Of a stretch of 64,000 nucleotides of DNA, positions 56,310 through 64,000 are shown piece by piece. The stretch is taken from NCBI RefSeq assembly GCF_002803085.1, contig NZ_NNBJ01000016.1, forward strand, positions 120,534 to 184,533, given 5' to 3'. Origin of the DNA: Streptomyces sp. CB01201 (GTDB lineage: Bacteria > Actinomycetota > Actinomycetes > Streptomycetales > Streptomycetaceae). Position 1 is the first letter of the stretch; each line of letters opens with the position of its first letter. Position numbers and translations under genes: made by a program. The notes under the pieces were generated by a model that was given only the letters and a program-made list of their open reading frames with translations, was not told the DNA's origin and did not search any database.

Positions 56310-56329
56310 GACCAGGCGTTTGCCTGGTC
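56310..56329. terminator. Hairpin after the integrase gene
   Basis: GACCAGGC-GTTT-GCCTGGTC, perfect 8-bp stem, between the integrase stop and the tRNA. Confidence 0.55.
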
Positions 56330-56407
56330 GGGCGTCAGGTCGCAAGGATGATGGCGGCCTCTTGCGGTCATGGTTTCATGATCGTGAGGACAAATTGAGG
56401 ACGCTGG

Positions 56408-57996
56408 CTACGCGGCGGCGTTGAAACCCTCGTTCGGCTCAGTGTCGTCCTCATCCGGCGCCTCTTGTGCCACGTCCTGAGCCGAGGTTTCAGGCTCGTC
56501 GGGCTTCTCGTTCGCAGAGGTGTTCTTCTGCGGAGTCCGGGGCACGACTGCGCTGGTCGACTCAGCTTCGGCGGTCATGAGCTGAGGCAGAACGCTCGTG
56601 TAGGTGTCCGATGTGATCTGCCGGGAGCTGTGCCCCAGCCGTTCCTGTACGACCTTGATATCCGCCCCGCCGAGCAGCGCCAGCGTCGCGGACAGATGCC
56701 GGGTGTCGTGCAGGCGGACCGGAGGAAGTCCGGACAGTTCCACGAGCCTGTTGAACCGCCGGCTGATCCAGTCAGGGTGCAGGGGTTCGCCGTTCTCGTG
56801 GGTCCAGACTCGGTTGCTCTCGACCCAGGCCTCCTCGCCCGACCACTGATCGCGTTCCTGCGCTTGAGTGATCCGCCAGTCCTGCCAGTGGTCGCGAGTC
56901 AGGGCGTCGAGGGTGACTGTGCGGACGCTGTCCTGCTTCGGAGCCTCGTCGTACTGGCGATATGCGACCTCCACGACCTGTGCAGAGATTCGGAACCACG
57001 GGCCGGACAGGCTGACCTCCGTCCAGGGCAGAGCGGCCATCTCGCCGCGCCGGGGGCCACGGAAGATGAATCCGTGCCACATGCCGTACAGCCGGTCATC
57101 GCAGATGAAGTCGAGGAACTGTCCCGTCTGCTCGGGAGTCCACACCATGACGGGGCTCGGCTTCTGGCCGGTCCGCTTCCATTCTTCGACCCGCTCGGGC
57201 GTCCAGACCAACGCCTTGGGGCGCTTGACCGCAGGCAGCTCGACCATTGCGGCCCAGTTCGTTGCATACTCGCCGCGCTTGACACCGCTTCCCAGGAACG
57301 AGCTGAGAGTGGCGTTGATGCGATGCATCGTCGCTGCACTGGTGATCTTCCGTCTGCCTCTGCGGCCCTCGCGCAGAGCTGCGTTGGCGGCCAGGTAGGC
57401 CCGGCGTACGAGACGGCGATCCTCCCTCTTGCCCGCGGCGTGCACCCACGCCGTATGGGCCGCATCGCGCGCTTTCTCCAGCTCGACCACCTTGGCGTGG
57501 TGGAGAAGGCGTTCCGCGTTTTCACGCTCGATCGCGTCGTACAGAGCTTCGACGTGGCGCAGCCGGAGGCCGCGGCGCTTGATGTGGCCGAGCTGAGGTT
57601 CGAGGTAGAGGGCGATGTGTTCCTCGTATCCGTGGCGGGTGGTGCGGGCCAGGCTCCGCTTCTTCTTGATCCAGTTGTGCAGGTCCTCGCCTACGGTGGC
57701 GTCGCTGAGCCCGTCGGCACCGCCGACGGCGGCGCGGTAGATCTCCTCCGCTTTGTCCTGCGCGTCCTTCTTCAGGGCGAATCCCCTCGACGCACACGTC
57801 GACGAGTCCCGCCCTCTCCGGCCCTCAGGTCGCAGTGGAAGTACCAGGTGCCGTGGCCCTTCTCCAGAAGCATCGGGCAGTTTGCGCCGAGCATGCGCAT
57901 CTTGGGTTTGCCGCCGGCGGTGAGTATGGGCGTGCCGTCCTCGTCGATGGCGGGGGCCTTGCAGGCGCAGTGCCGGTAGTAGCTGGGATTGAACAT
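56408..57996 (-). pseudogene. int: Tyrosine integrase, frameshifted
   Basis: Site-specific recombinase expected to move the element in and out of the tRNA. The start is ATG 57996 (MFNPSYYRHCACKAPAIDED, AAGGGAAC site); this frame stops at 57772 after 74 residues (RRRVRRGDSP). The family sequence continues in the next frame from GFALKKDAQDKAEEIYRAA to 56408. One missing G in the CCCC (plus strand) run 57783-57786 explains it. Downstream, all catalytic residues remain: Arg in FRGPRRGEMAALPW, HDTRH, LGHSS and Tyr in SDTYTSVLP. It is either a real inactivation or a homopolymer sequencing error. Confidence 0.88.
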
Positions 57997-58064
57997 GAAC
58001 GTTCCCTTCGCGGCTTTCGCTTGTGGATCTTGCGTGTCGGTCTTCGTCGAACCGATGCTCCATC

Positions 58065-58095
58065 TTGCCCCAACACTCCAGTGTTGGCGTATCCT
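58065..58095 (+). promoter_or_regulatory. Excisionase promoter with embedded palindrome
   Basis: TTGCCC (58065-58070) and TATCCT (58090-58095), 19 bp apart, enclose CAACACT-CC-AGTGTTG (58071-58086). The palindrome fills the spacer, so a bound repressor would block the promoter; it lies between the divergent integrase and excisionase. Confidence 0.5.
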
Positions 58096-58133
58096 TGAAT
58101 CATGTTGGGCGCGTGGGAAATCGCGACAACGGG

Positions 58134-58385
58134 ATGACTGTGAACGAAGCATCGGTAGCTACTGGCTCCAGGGCCGCAGCGATGACCCTGGAGGAACTCC
58201 TGGCACTGCCGCCGACGGTGAACGTGTCGACGGCGGCGCGAGCCTTGGGCATTGGCGTGCGCAAGGCTTACGGCTTGATCAAGAAGGGGGACTTTCCTGT
58301 GCAGCCGCTCACGCTGGGTGGCGCGGTCAAGATCCCCACTGCCGCACTGTGGCGGGTGCTGGAGGTGGCCCCTCCGGCGTCGTAA
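58134..58385 (+). CDS. xis: Excisionase-like helix-turn-helix protein
   Basis: An 83-residue protein, MTVNEASVATGSRAAAMTLE at the start, with a MerR-like/AlpA-type winged helix: VNVSTAARALGIGVRKAYGL, IKKGDFPVQPLTLGGAVKIP. Such small proteins next to tyrosine integrases direct excision or control int. Divergent from the integrase with 137 bp between. ATG 58134 fits the domain; the frame is open further upstream to 58023. Confidence 0.82.
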   Translation: MTVNEASVATGSRAAAMTLEELLALPPTVNVSTAARALGIGVRKAYGLIKKGDFPVQPLTLGGAVKIPTAALWRVLEVAPPAS

Positions 58386-58490
58386 CTGGTCGGCCCACGT
58401 AGGACTGGCCGACCTGACATGGCCGACTGAAGGCCGCGTCTAGGATCGGGCAGGCTACGGAGCACCTGAGATAAGAACGGACGGGACCGC

Positions 58491-59453
58491 ATGCCACGGC
58501 TCTACGGTTTCGACGACCAGTCGCGTCGTCGACTGCGTGATGATGAAGTCGGCCCGCTTCGGGAGATGGTGAGCCGGGCCCTCGCGGATCAGTCCAATGC
58601 GGATGTCGCCACCTGGGCGAATGAGCAGGGGTACAGAGGCACGCTGGGCGGAGAGTGGAAGGACGCGTCCGTCGGACGGCTGTTTCGCAACCCTGCGATC
58701 GCCGGGCTGATGCACGACGAGAACGGGGAACTGGTCGATGCGGGGCATCCCGGCGTCGTCACTCCGGAGGAGTTCGCCGCCCTGGCCGAGCGCGAGCAAG
58801 GCCGTAAGACCGCCGATGCTGTCCCGGCATTCGACTACCTGCTCAACGAGGGCGCTTGCGAGTGCGGGGGGTGCAAGCAGTACCTGAGCGGCGCGCGGAC
58901 CAACGCGGGGTCCCCTGGATATCGGTGCCGCCCGAAGGACAAGCTAGGGCGCGGCGGTTGCGGGGAGGTCCGCATCGATGCCGAGCTTCTTGAAAACCAT
59001 GTGGGTGAGTACGTCGTGGCGGAACTCCTCAAGCCCGGTGTCCGGGCTCAGATCCTGAAGGCTCAGGCGGCAGTCACGCGGCAGGTCGAGGACCTGAAGG
59101 CGGCGATCGCAGGCCTGGAGCAGCGGCAGAAGGAGTCAGCGAAGCTCTACGGCAGCCGTCAGATCAGCAAGACGGCATTCGTGACGGCTGACGCAGAGAT
59201 CGTGACGAACCTTAAAGAAGCCCGAACGAAGCTCCGTTATGCGGAACAGATGGCGAACTTCTCCTTGGGCGGTGCCAAGGATCTGGTCAGGTGGTGGAAC
59301 AGGGCTCCGCAGGCTTCGAAGCGGGCTCTCGTACTGCTGCTCCTGGAGAGGATCCAGGTGTTTCCCGCCAGCGCCCGCGGTGTACGTACCGTTGAGCCCG
59401 GACGAGTCGTGCTGCACCGGCAGAAGATTGGCGCACCCTCAAGCGGCGCTTGA
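58491..59453 (+). CDS. Serine-recombinase-like protein lacking the catalytic domain
   Basis: A 320-residue protein. Residues 40-95 (ATWANEQGYRGTLGGEWKDA, VGRLFRNPAIAGLMHDENGE, GVVTPEEFAAL) match the recombinase domain of large serine integrases. Residues 115-165 form the zinc ribbon (CECGGCKQYLSG, GYRCRPKD, GGCGEVRI), and 190-250 are a coiled coil (TRQVEDLKAAIAGLEQRQKE). The N-terminal resolvase domain with the catalytic Ser is absent: upstream DNA to the excisionase gene is too short (105 bp) and does not encode it. The gene has its own ATG with a GGACGGGA stretch upstream. It could be a remnant or a DNA-binding modulator. Confidence 0.8.
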   Translation: MPRLYGFDDQSRRRLRDDEVGPLREMVSRALADQSNADVATWANEQGYRGTLGGEWKDASVGRLFRNPAIAGLMHDENGELVDAGHPGVVTPEEFAALAEREQGRKTADAVPAFDYLLNEGACECGGCKQYLSGARTNAGSPGYRCRPKDKLGRGGCGEVRIDAELLENHVGEYVVAELLKPGVRAQILKAQAAVTRQVEDLKAAIAGLEQRQKESAKLYGSRQISKTAFVTADAEIVTNLKEARTKLRYAEQMANFSLGGAKDLVRWWNRAPQASKRALVLLLLERIQVFPASARGVRTVEPGRVVLHRQKIGAPSSGA

Positions 59454-59660
59454 GGTCATGGCCTTGCGGTTGGCGATCCGCCGGCCAACCATCGCCATCG
59501 TGAGGCCGGTGATGAGGGCGACGACGGCCAAGCCCGCCAGGAGCGGCGAGACGATCTCCTCGGCCTTGAGGGGCCAGGGGTGCCGCAGGTAGTGCGTCAC
59601 CAGGTAGGAGCCCTTGCTGGCTGCGTAGGCGACGCCGAAAGCTGCGGCCACGGCCGACAC
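59439..59660 (-). CDS. Small membrane protein of the element
   Basis: A 73-residue protein starting at GTG 59660 (VSAVAAAFGVAYAASKGSYL) with one clear helix (EIVSPLLAGLAVVALITGLT) and a basic end. Its 3' end overlaps the recombinase-like gene by 15 bp. No family recognised. Opposite strand to the phage cargo; it starts 6 bp from the truncated tail gene, so the junction may have cut its original context. Confidence 0.55.
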   Translation of the reverse strand: MSAVAAAFGVAYAASKGSYLVTHYLRHPWPLKAEEIVSPLLAGLAVVALITGLTMAMVGRRIANRKAMTSSAA

Positions 59661-59665
59661 GGTGA

Positions 59666-60103
59666 GCCCCCGGGCTGACCAGGAGCAGCGCCGACGAGTA
59701 CGCCAACACCGTCATCGCCACCGGCGCGGGGGAGGGCAGGGCCAAAGGGCGGGTCATCGACTCGGTCCTCGACGGGCGCCTGCGCCTGGAGCACGTCATG
59801 GACCTCCCCGACGACAAGGGCAGCGACATCCTCGCGCAGCGGGCACGCGCCGAGCGGATCCGCCGCCAGACCCGCGGGAGCGTCGACCAGATCCGCATCC
59901 GCCCAGACCACCCCGCCGCCCCGCTCGGCTCATTCCAGGTCGGCGACGACGTCATGGTCACCGTGCACAACGCGTGGACCGACTGGTCGGGCTGGTGCCG
60001 CATCACCGGATGGACCGTCCGCACCGGCGGCAGCGACGGCGAGACCGTCACCGTCGACCTGGCCCGCGCCGACAGCTACCACTACGGCTCCGCCACAACC
60101 TGA
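59666..60103 (+). pseudogene. Phage tail protein, 5' end missing
   Basis: An open frame of 145 residues with no plausible start at its head, beginning LTRSSADEYANTVIATGAGE. The ending (FQVGDDVMVTVHNAWTDWSG, TVTVDLARADSYHY) is typical of the C-terminus of siphovirus tail-associated proteins just before the tail fibre gene. The upstream two thirds are missing: a TGA stop at 59663 and foreign sequence replace them. ATG 59798 could still express a 101-residue tail piece. Confidence 0.75.
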
Positions 60104-60129
60104 CCCCATCACCCCGAAAGGAGCCCCCT

Positions 60130-61700
60130 ATGCCCGATGAACTGCACCGCCTGGGAGCCGAGATCGCCGACCTCAAGAGACGCCTCGACCAGCTCACCCG
60201 CTCGACCCAACTCGGCTCCTCTTCCATCGAGAACGGCGCCATCCAGGTGTATGACGCCACCGGCTCTCTGCGCGCAGTGATCGGACAGCAACCGGACGGC
60301 ACGACCGGTGCCATACCCGTGAACGGACCGCCGCCGCCGGCCCCGAGCGCCCCGCTCGTCGCGCCGATCATCGGCGGGCTCACCGTCACCTGGGACGGCG
60401 GCTGGGTCTCCGGCACCGCGGTCGGAGACCTGGCACGCATCCAGGTCCACCTGTTGCCCTCAGCCATCGCCGAGCCGGACCCGCGGAACCCGGACGCGAC
60501 CATCGAAAGCCAAAGCGGAGCCAGCACCCCGGTGCTGTGCCGCTCCTACGACCCGGTCTGGGTACGGCTGGTCGCCGTCAACACCTCGGGCACACCCGGC
60601 CCTGCCAGCCCCGCGGTTCAAGGAACGCCGCGCCGATTGGTCGCCACCGACGTGTACGAAGGCACCCTGACCGCCAAAGAGATCAAAGCCGGATCCCTCA
60701 CCGTCGACTCGATGGACGTGAACTCCCTGCGCGCGGGCTTGTTCACCGCGGGGTCGGTCACCGCCGACATGCTCACCGCGGACGCCGTCAACGGGAAGAC
60801 GATCAAGGGCGTCCACATCATCGGCGTGCAGATCGACGGCGCGGTCCTGCGTACCGGTGACTCCGGCAGCCGCGTCGAGATCACCCAGGTCCCAGCGTCC
60901 GATACCCAGCCGACCACCGGCCAGGTCCGTCTGCTGTCCGGGGCGGCTACCGAGGTGTCGCCCGCCGCCCTGTACTCGGCCTACGACGCCGCCACCAATA
61001 AGTCGACTTTGAGACTCCAGTCCGCCGAGCTGACGGCTCCGACGCCACCGGGCGGCGGCGCAGTCTTCTTCAGCGGCCCTCCGGTCTATCCCGGAGCATC
61101 GCTGTCCATGTGGTCCGAACCCAACAAGGGTCGTATGGAGATGAGCGCCACCGAGATCGTCAGCAACGCCCGGTCCACCCTCTTCGGTTCCCTGCCCTTC
61201 GACCGCATCGACATCACCAGCGCCGGCTCCATCAACGCGCGCGACCGGAACGACCAGCCCGCAGCCGTGTACTTCCACAACCGTTTCTTCGTCGACCCCA
61301 AAGGCTGGATCGGCCTCTACAACCAGACGTGGAAGACGCCGTCCTGGGTGCCAACTGGGCACATTGGGGGTCCACGTTCGACCGGGTGGCGTACCGCATC
61401 TACCCGGACCGCACAGTCGGGCTGCGCGGCATTCTCAAACGCACGGCCAAGTCGACTGCGGTCAACGGTGAGGAGTTGTTCACCGTGCCGGCCGAAGCCT
61501 GCCCGGCCAACTACATCCAGCAGTTCCCCCTCGTCGTGATGCCCACAGGCACTCTGGGTACGGTGAGCGAGCTGGTCAGCGTCAATCTCAACCCGGGGAC
61601 CGGCGCCGTCACCTTCTCCAACATCTCCCAAGCCGCGGGCACCCAGCTGGCCACCGGCAACGGCTACGTCAACCTCAACATCCGGTACCCGCTGGATTGA
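60130..61700 (+). pseudogene. Phage tail fibre protein, frameshifted
   Basis: Starts ATG 60130 (MPDELHRLGAEIADLKRRLD) with a coiled N-terminus, a fibronectin-like middle (GGLTVTWDGGWVSGT), a shaft repeat segment (GTLTAKEIKAGSLTVDSMDV) and a C-terminal receptor/fold domain. The first frame runs to 61539 but loses homology after NQTWKTPSW; the sense continues in the +1 frame (GANWAHWGSTFDRVAYRIYP) to 61700. One missing base within 61341-61356 restores about 523 residues. Typical of Streptomyces siphovirus minor tail proteins. Confidence 0.8.
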
Positions 61701-61804
61701 GCCGGTGCCGTTCCAACGTCACGAGCGGCTTGCCAACAACTCGGCGAGCAGCCGAGCGGCCGTAGACTGCTTGACGGCGTGGGACCACCGTGTTGAGGAG
61801 TGCC

Positions 61805-62125
61805 GTGTCCGCGCCGACCCAGGACCCCACCCCGTGGGAACTGCTGCGTGCCATGCAGCAGATGCGTGATGACCTACGTGCCGACTTCGCGGTCTTCACC
61901 GACCGGTTGACGGAAATGGTCACCAAGATCCAGTACGACGCCGACCGGCGTACGGACGATCTGCGGCTCAAGGCGCTGGAGAGTGAAGTCGCCGAGGTCC
62001 GCAGGGATCGGGATCGGCAACGGCTGGAGACACGGGCGAACCGGCGTTTGGCCATCACGGTACTGATCGCGCCCGTCCTCGTGGGCGTGCTCGTTGCGGT
62101 CCTGGTGGGTCAGCTCGCCCGGTAG
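61805..62125 (+). CDS. Coiled-coil protein with C-terminal membrane anchor
   Basis: A 106-residue protein at GTG 61805 with GAGGAG upstream. Long coiled coil (LLRAMQQMRDDLRADFAVFT to VRRDRDRQRLETRANRRLAI) followed by one helix (TVLIAPVLVGVLVAVLVGQL). A TAGACT hexamer at 61763-61768 may be its promoter. Position before the endolysin suggests a lysis-cassette or tail-accessory role; not recognised further. Confidence 0.7.
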   Translation: MSAPTQDPTPWELLRAMQQMRDDLRADFAVFTDRLTEMVTKIQYDADRRTDDLRLKALESEVAEVRRDRDRQRLETRANRRLAITVLIAPVLVGVLVAVLVGQLAR

Positions 62126-62167
62126 TAACTATCCATACGGCGCGGGGGAGAAGCAGGAACGCGCCTC

Positions 62168-63008
62168 ATGGCAACACCTCTTACGTCCGGTCAGGCTCTG
62201 TCCGCACTGCGAGCCGCCGGCCTGAACATCGTCGAAGTCAGGGACTGGAAGAACCACAACCGAGCGGGCCACGGCGCCTGGGGTCCGATGAACGGTGTCG
62301 TGATCCATCACACCGGCGACTACTCCAGCCAGGCGCAGATGGTCGACCTCTGTTACACGGGCTACTCGGGCCTGCTGTGCCACACCGTGATCGACAAGTC
62401 GGGCACCTGCCACATGGTCGGCTGGGGCCGCGCCAACCACGCCGGCCTCGGCGACGGTGACGTCCTCCAGGCCGTCATCGACGAACGAGCCCTGCCCGCC
62501 GACAACGAGGCGAACACCGACGGCAACGGCCGCTTCTACGGCACCGAACTGATCAACTCCGGTGGCGGCAACGATCCGTGGCCCGAAGCCCAGGTGGACG
62601 CGGCAGCCCGCTGGGCCGCCGCGCTCTGCCGGGCCCACGGCTGGAGCGAGCGGTCCGTGATCGGCCACAAGGAATGGCAGCCCGGCAAGCCCGACCCCTC
62701 CTTCTCCATGAACGACCTCCGCGCCCGCGTCGCCCGCTATCTCAAGGGCGGCTCTTCGGGCGGAAAGCCGACGCCCCCGAACGTCCCCGCGTTTCCCGGC
62801 GCTGCGGCCTTCGGGAACGGGAAGGCCAACGACTCGATCCTCCTCCTCGGCCAGCAGCTCGTACCCAAGGGATACGGCCGCCACTACAGGGTCGGTCCCT
62901 CCGGAACTGGGGCGAGCCGACCGCCAGAACACCGAGGACTTCCAGCGCGCCCAGGGCTGGACCGGCTCCGACGCAGACGGCTACCCCGGCCCGGAAACCT
63001 GGCACTGA
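62168..63008 (+). pseudogene. Phage endolysin (N-acetylmuramoyl-L-alanine amidase), frameshifted near its end
   Basis: Amidase_2 (PGRP-like) zinc hydrolase: VVIHHTGDYS (His47 or 48), GTELIN (Glu near 127), GHKEWQPGKPDP (His167, Asp176). A linker leads to a peptidoglycan-binding-like domain (GNGKANDSILLLGQQLVPKG). The open frame runs to 63139 with a meaningless tail. Two missing bases (one in 62898-62905, one at 62914-62917) restore NWGEADRQNTEDFQRAQGWT and a stop at 63008. The catalytic domain is intact, so a soluble amidase might still be made. Confidence 0.82.
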
Positions 63009-63047
63009 CTCTTCAGCTGACCCCACCCCTAGAGCAAGGAGCACCGC

Positions 63048-63302
63048 ATGAGTGTGTACGCCTCGCTGCTGCGCAGGGGGGTCCCAGCTGCGGTCGGCTG
63101 GCTCATTGCCATGGCCCTGCGGCATGGAATCGACCTTGATGAGACGGCCGTGACGGGCGTCCTCACGCCCATCGTCACCTTTGCCTGCTACGCGGTCTTC
63201 CGTCTCGCCGAGGAGCACCTGTCGCCACGCTTCGGCTGGCTTCTGGGGTACGCGCGGCCGCCGAAGTACGAGATGGAACCGTATTCGCTGCCGCGCGAGT
63301 GA
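63048..63302 (+). CDS. Holin-like small membrane protein
   Basis: An 84-residue protein at ATG 63048 with GGAG upstream, two hydrophobic helices (VPAAVGWLIAMALRHG, VTGVLTPIVTFACYAVFRLA) and a charged tail. Position right after the endolysin supports a holin, the membrane pore former of phage lysis; sequence alone does not prove it. Confidence 0.72.
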   Translation: MSVYASLLRRGVPAAVGWLIAMALRHGIDLDETAVTGVLTPIVTFACYAVFRLAEEHLSPRFGWLLGYARPPKYEMEPYSLPRE

Positions 63303-63802
63303 TCGCCGCAACTCGGGTGACCCGATGGACTTCCCCAGGAAGTATTTGGTGGCACGCTCGGGGGTAGCTTTGTCGTGCAGGCTCCCGTCCTAGACTTCAT
63401 GGAAGTTCTTCAAGAGTCGTTGCTAGTGAGAGCCTCGAAGCAAGGCTTTCGAGCGCCGACAGAGACCTGCCGTGCCGCTAACCCCTCGGGCACCCCACCC
63501 CTGCCAGCGCCGCGGCTCAGGGACCACCGCGCTGGCAGGTTGCCGCCTGCATGTATGAAGACACGCCGCCTGCAAAGGAGATCAATGTGGAGTCGTATAC
63601 CCTCGACTCCGCAGGCGTGAACTCCCTGCACCCTGGTTTGGTCACGGAGAGGTTCGGCCACTGCGGATGCCGCTTACGGGAAAACGGTGCAAGTCGCATC
63701 CGGAGACCGAGGAGATGGGTCCGATATAGCATCTCTGCAGCTATGGGTCCATGAGGCTTTGCTCCACTAGGCGCGATGCGCATGACATGGCGGGGCGGTT
63801 TG
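63303..63802. other. Decayed phage DNA
   Basis: No intact gene. A TAGACT hexamer (63391-63396) with TTGTCG 15 bp upstream resembles a promoter. The rest has reduced third-position GC and contains the tail-fibre remnant described separately. Confidence 0.5.
63550..63700 (+). pseudogene. Decayed copy of a tail-fibre shaft segment
   Basis: The frame MYEDTPPAKEINVESYTLDS, GVNSLHPGLV aligns with VYEGTLTAKEIKAGSLTVDS, DVNSLRAGLF of the tail fibre at 60650-60740, and the following DNA (GCGGATGCCG, ACGGGAAAACGGT) matches GCGGACGCCG, ACGGGAAGACGAT there after small indels. It is a diverged paralogue, not a recent duplication. Confidence 0.7.
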
Positions 63803-64000
63803 CTACTGAGAGGTATGACGTGTCAGTTGGCAGGTGATGTGAGCTCCGGATCTGATGGTGAAGGTGCCGCCCGCGAACCGAATGGAGAGGCCTACTAGTT
63901 CGCCTACCTCGTTATAGGTCCTAGAGCATTCCAACACCTCATCGAACCCAGGGGTGCCAATCGTGCCTACCTTTTGAAACTCCCAGCTTTCGGGCGGCCA
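63803..64000 (-). CDS. Partial ORF at the right edge, unknown
   Basis: Open for 65 codons to TAG at 63803-63805, N-terminus beyond the window. The product ends FAGGTFTIRSGAHITCQLTR plus four residues and contains WPPESWEFQKVGTIGTPGFD and ECSRTYNEVGELVGLSIRF. Codons such as TTT, CAA, GTA, ATT and AGA are frequent, unlike the host genes, which suggests foreign origin. Not recognised. Confidence 0.5.
   Translation of the reverse strand, partial: WPPESWEFQKVGTIGTPGFDEVLECSRTYNEVGELVGLSIRFAGGTFTIRSGAHITCQLTRHTSQ

Noticed and set aside
56285..64000. A complete AICE (integrative conjugative element)
   Set aside because: No repSA, prim-pol, tra/FtsK or spd genes are visible; the cargo is phage tail and lysis genes.
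56285..64000. A second copy of the tRNA 3' end marking the far att site
   Set aside because: Scanned by eye for the T-arm sequence and acceptor end; none found.

Overview
The window is very GC-rich DNA with strong third-position GC bias, GTG starts, many TANNNT promoters set directly on start codons, TTGTCCACA DnaA boxes and a hrdA-type sigma factor. Together these indicate a Streptomyces chromosome. From memory, the gene order (zinc uptake and glyS, ppdK, nirBD, a SoxR-type flavin reductase, dgt, dnaG, hrdA) resembles the SCO2460-SCO2507 interval of S. coelicolor, but no alignment was run. Positions 1 to about 56.3 kb look like ordinary core chromosome with intact genes. From 56.3 kb to the right edge is an integrated, decaying mobile element.

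Layout. 1-2.6 kb: a leftward zinc ABC importer (znuA, znuC, partial znuB) behind two Zur-type boxes. 2.7-4.7 kb: glyS and a small membrane protein. 4.8-7.7 kb: a LiaRS/DesKR-like two-component operon ending in a DUF4097 protein. 7.7-9.9 kb: a TetR regulator, an aldo/keto reductase and a DUF6243 protein, with two remarkable perfect inverted repeats. 9.9-13.8 kb: two MFS exporters around an XRE regulator. 13.9-18.3 kb: a tRNA-dihydrouridine synthase and pyruvate phosphate dikinase. 18.4-22.8 kb: an ArsR-like regulator and a sugar ABC importer. 23-28 kb: a KimA-like APC transporter, a VOC protein, two short-chain dehydrogenases and a TetR regulator. 28-34 kb: nirBD with a candidate GlnR operator, a ferric-reductase-like flavoprotein and a TauE/SafE permease. 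34-44 kb: a 59-bp tandem repeat array, class F sortase with a secreted partner, an aminotransferase, a SoxR-box flavin reductase, an orphan histidine kinase with an exported partner, cutA, a gamma-glutamylcyclotransferase, SanA/YdcF, nucleotidyltransferase and cbiX. 44-50 kb: dgt, a FAD reductase, dnaG and hrdA. 50-55.7 kb: a heterodimeric ABC exporter, a sugar kinase and a YtxH protein. 55.9-56.3 kb: two tRNA-Asn genes and a CAT-anticodon tRNA.

The CAT tRNA is the probable attachment site of the element. A tyrosine integrase (frameshifted at a G run) and a divergent excisionase are followed by a protein that looks like a large serine recombinase without its catalytic domain. After that comes phage cargo: a tail gene with its 5' end missing, a frameshifted tail fibre, a coiled-coil membrane protein, a frameshifted endolysin, a holin-like protein, a decayed second copy of part of the tail fibre, and a partial AT-richer ORF at the edge. 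All four frameshifts can be repaired by restoring one base each, and none were seen in the 56 kb of host sequence. No second copy of the tRNA 3' end was found by eye, so the element probably continues past 64 kb.

Working together: zinc uptake is likely repressed by Zur. NirBD makes ammonium, needs siroheme, and may draw on the CbiX chelatase at 43 kb. Dgt, DnaG and HrdA link dNTP balance, replication and transcription. Several regulator-target pairs (TetR/SDR, XRE/MFS, TetR/aldo-keto reductase) are visible as shared or palindromic operator-like motifs.
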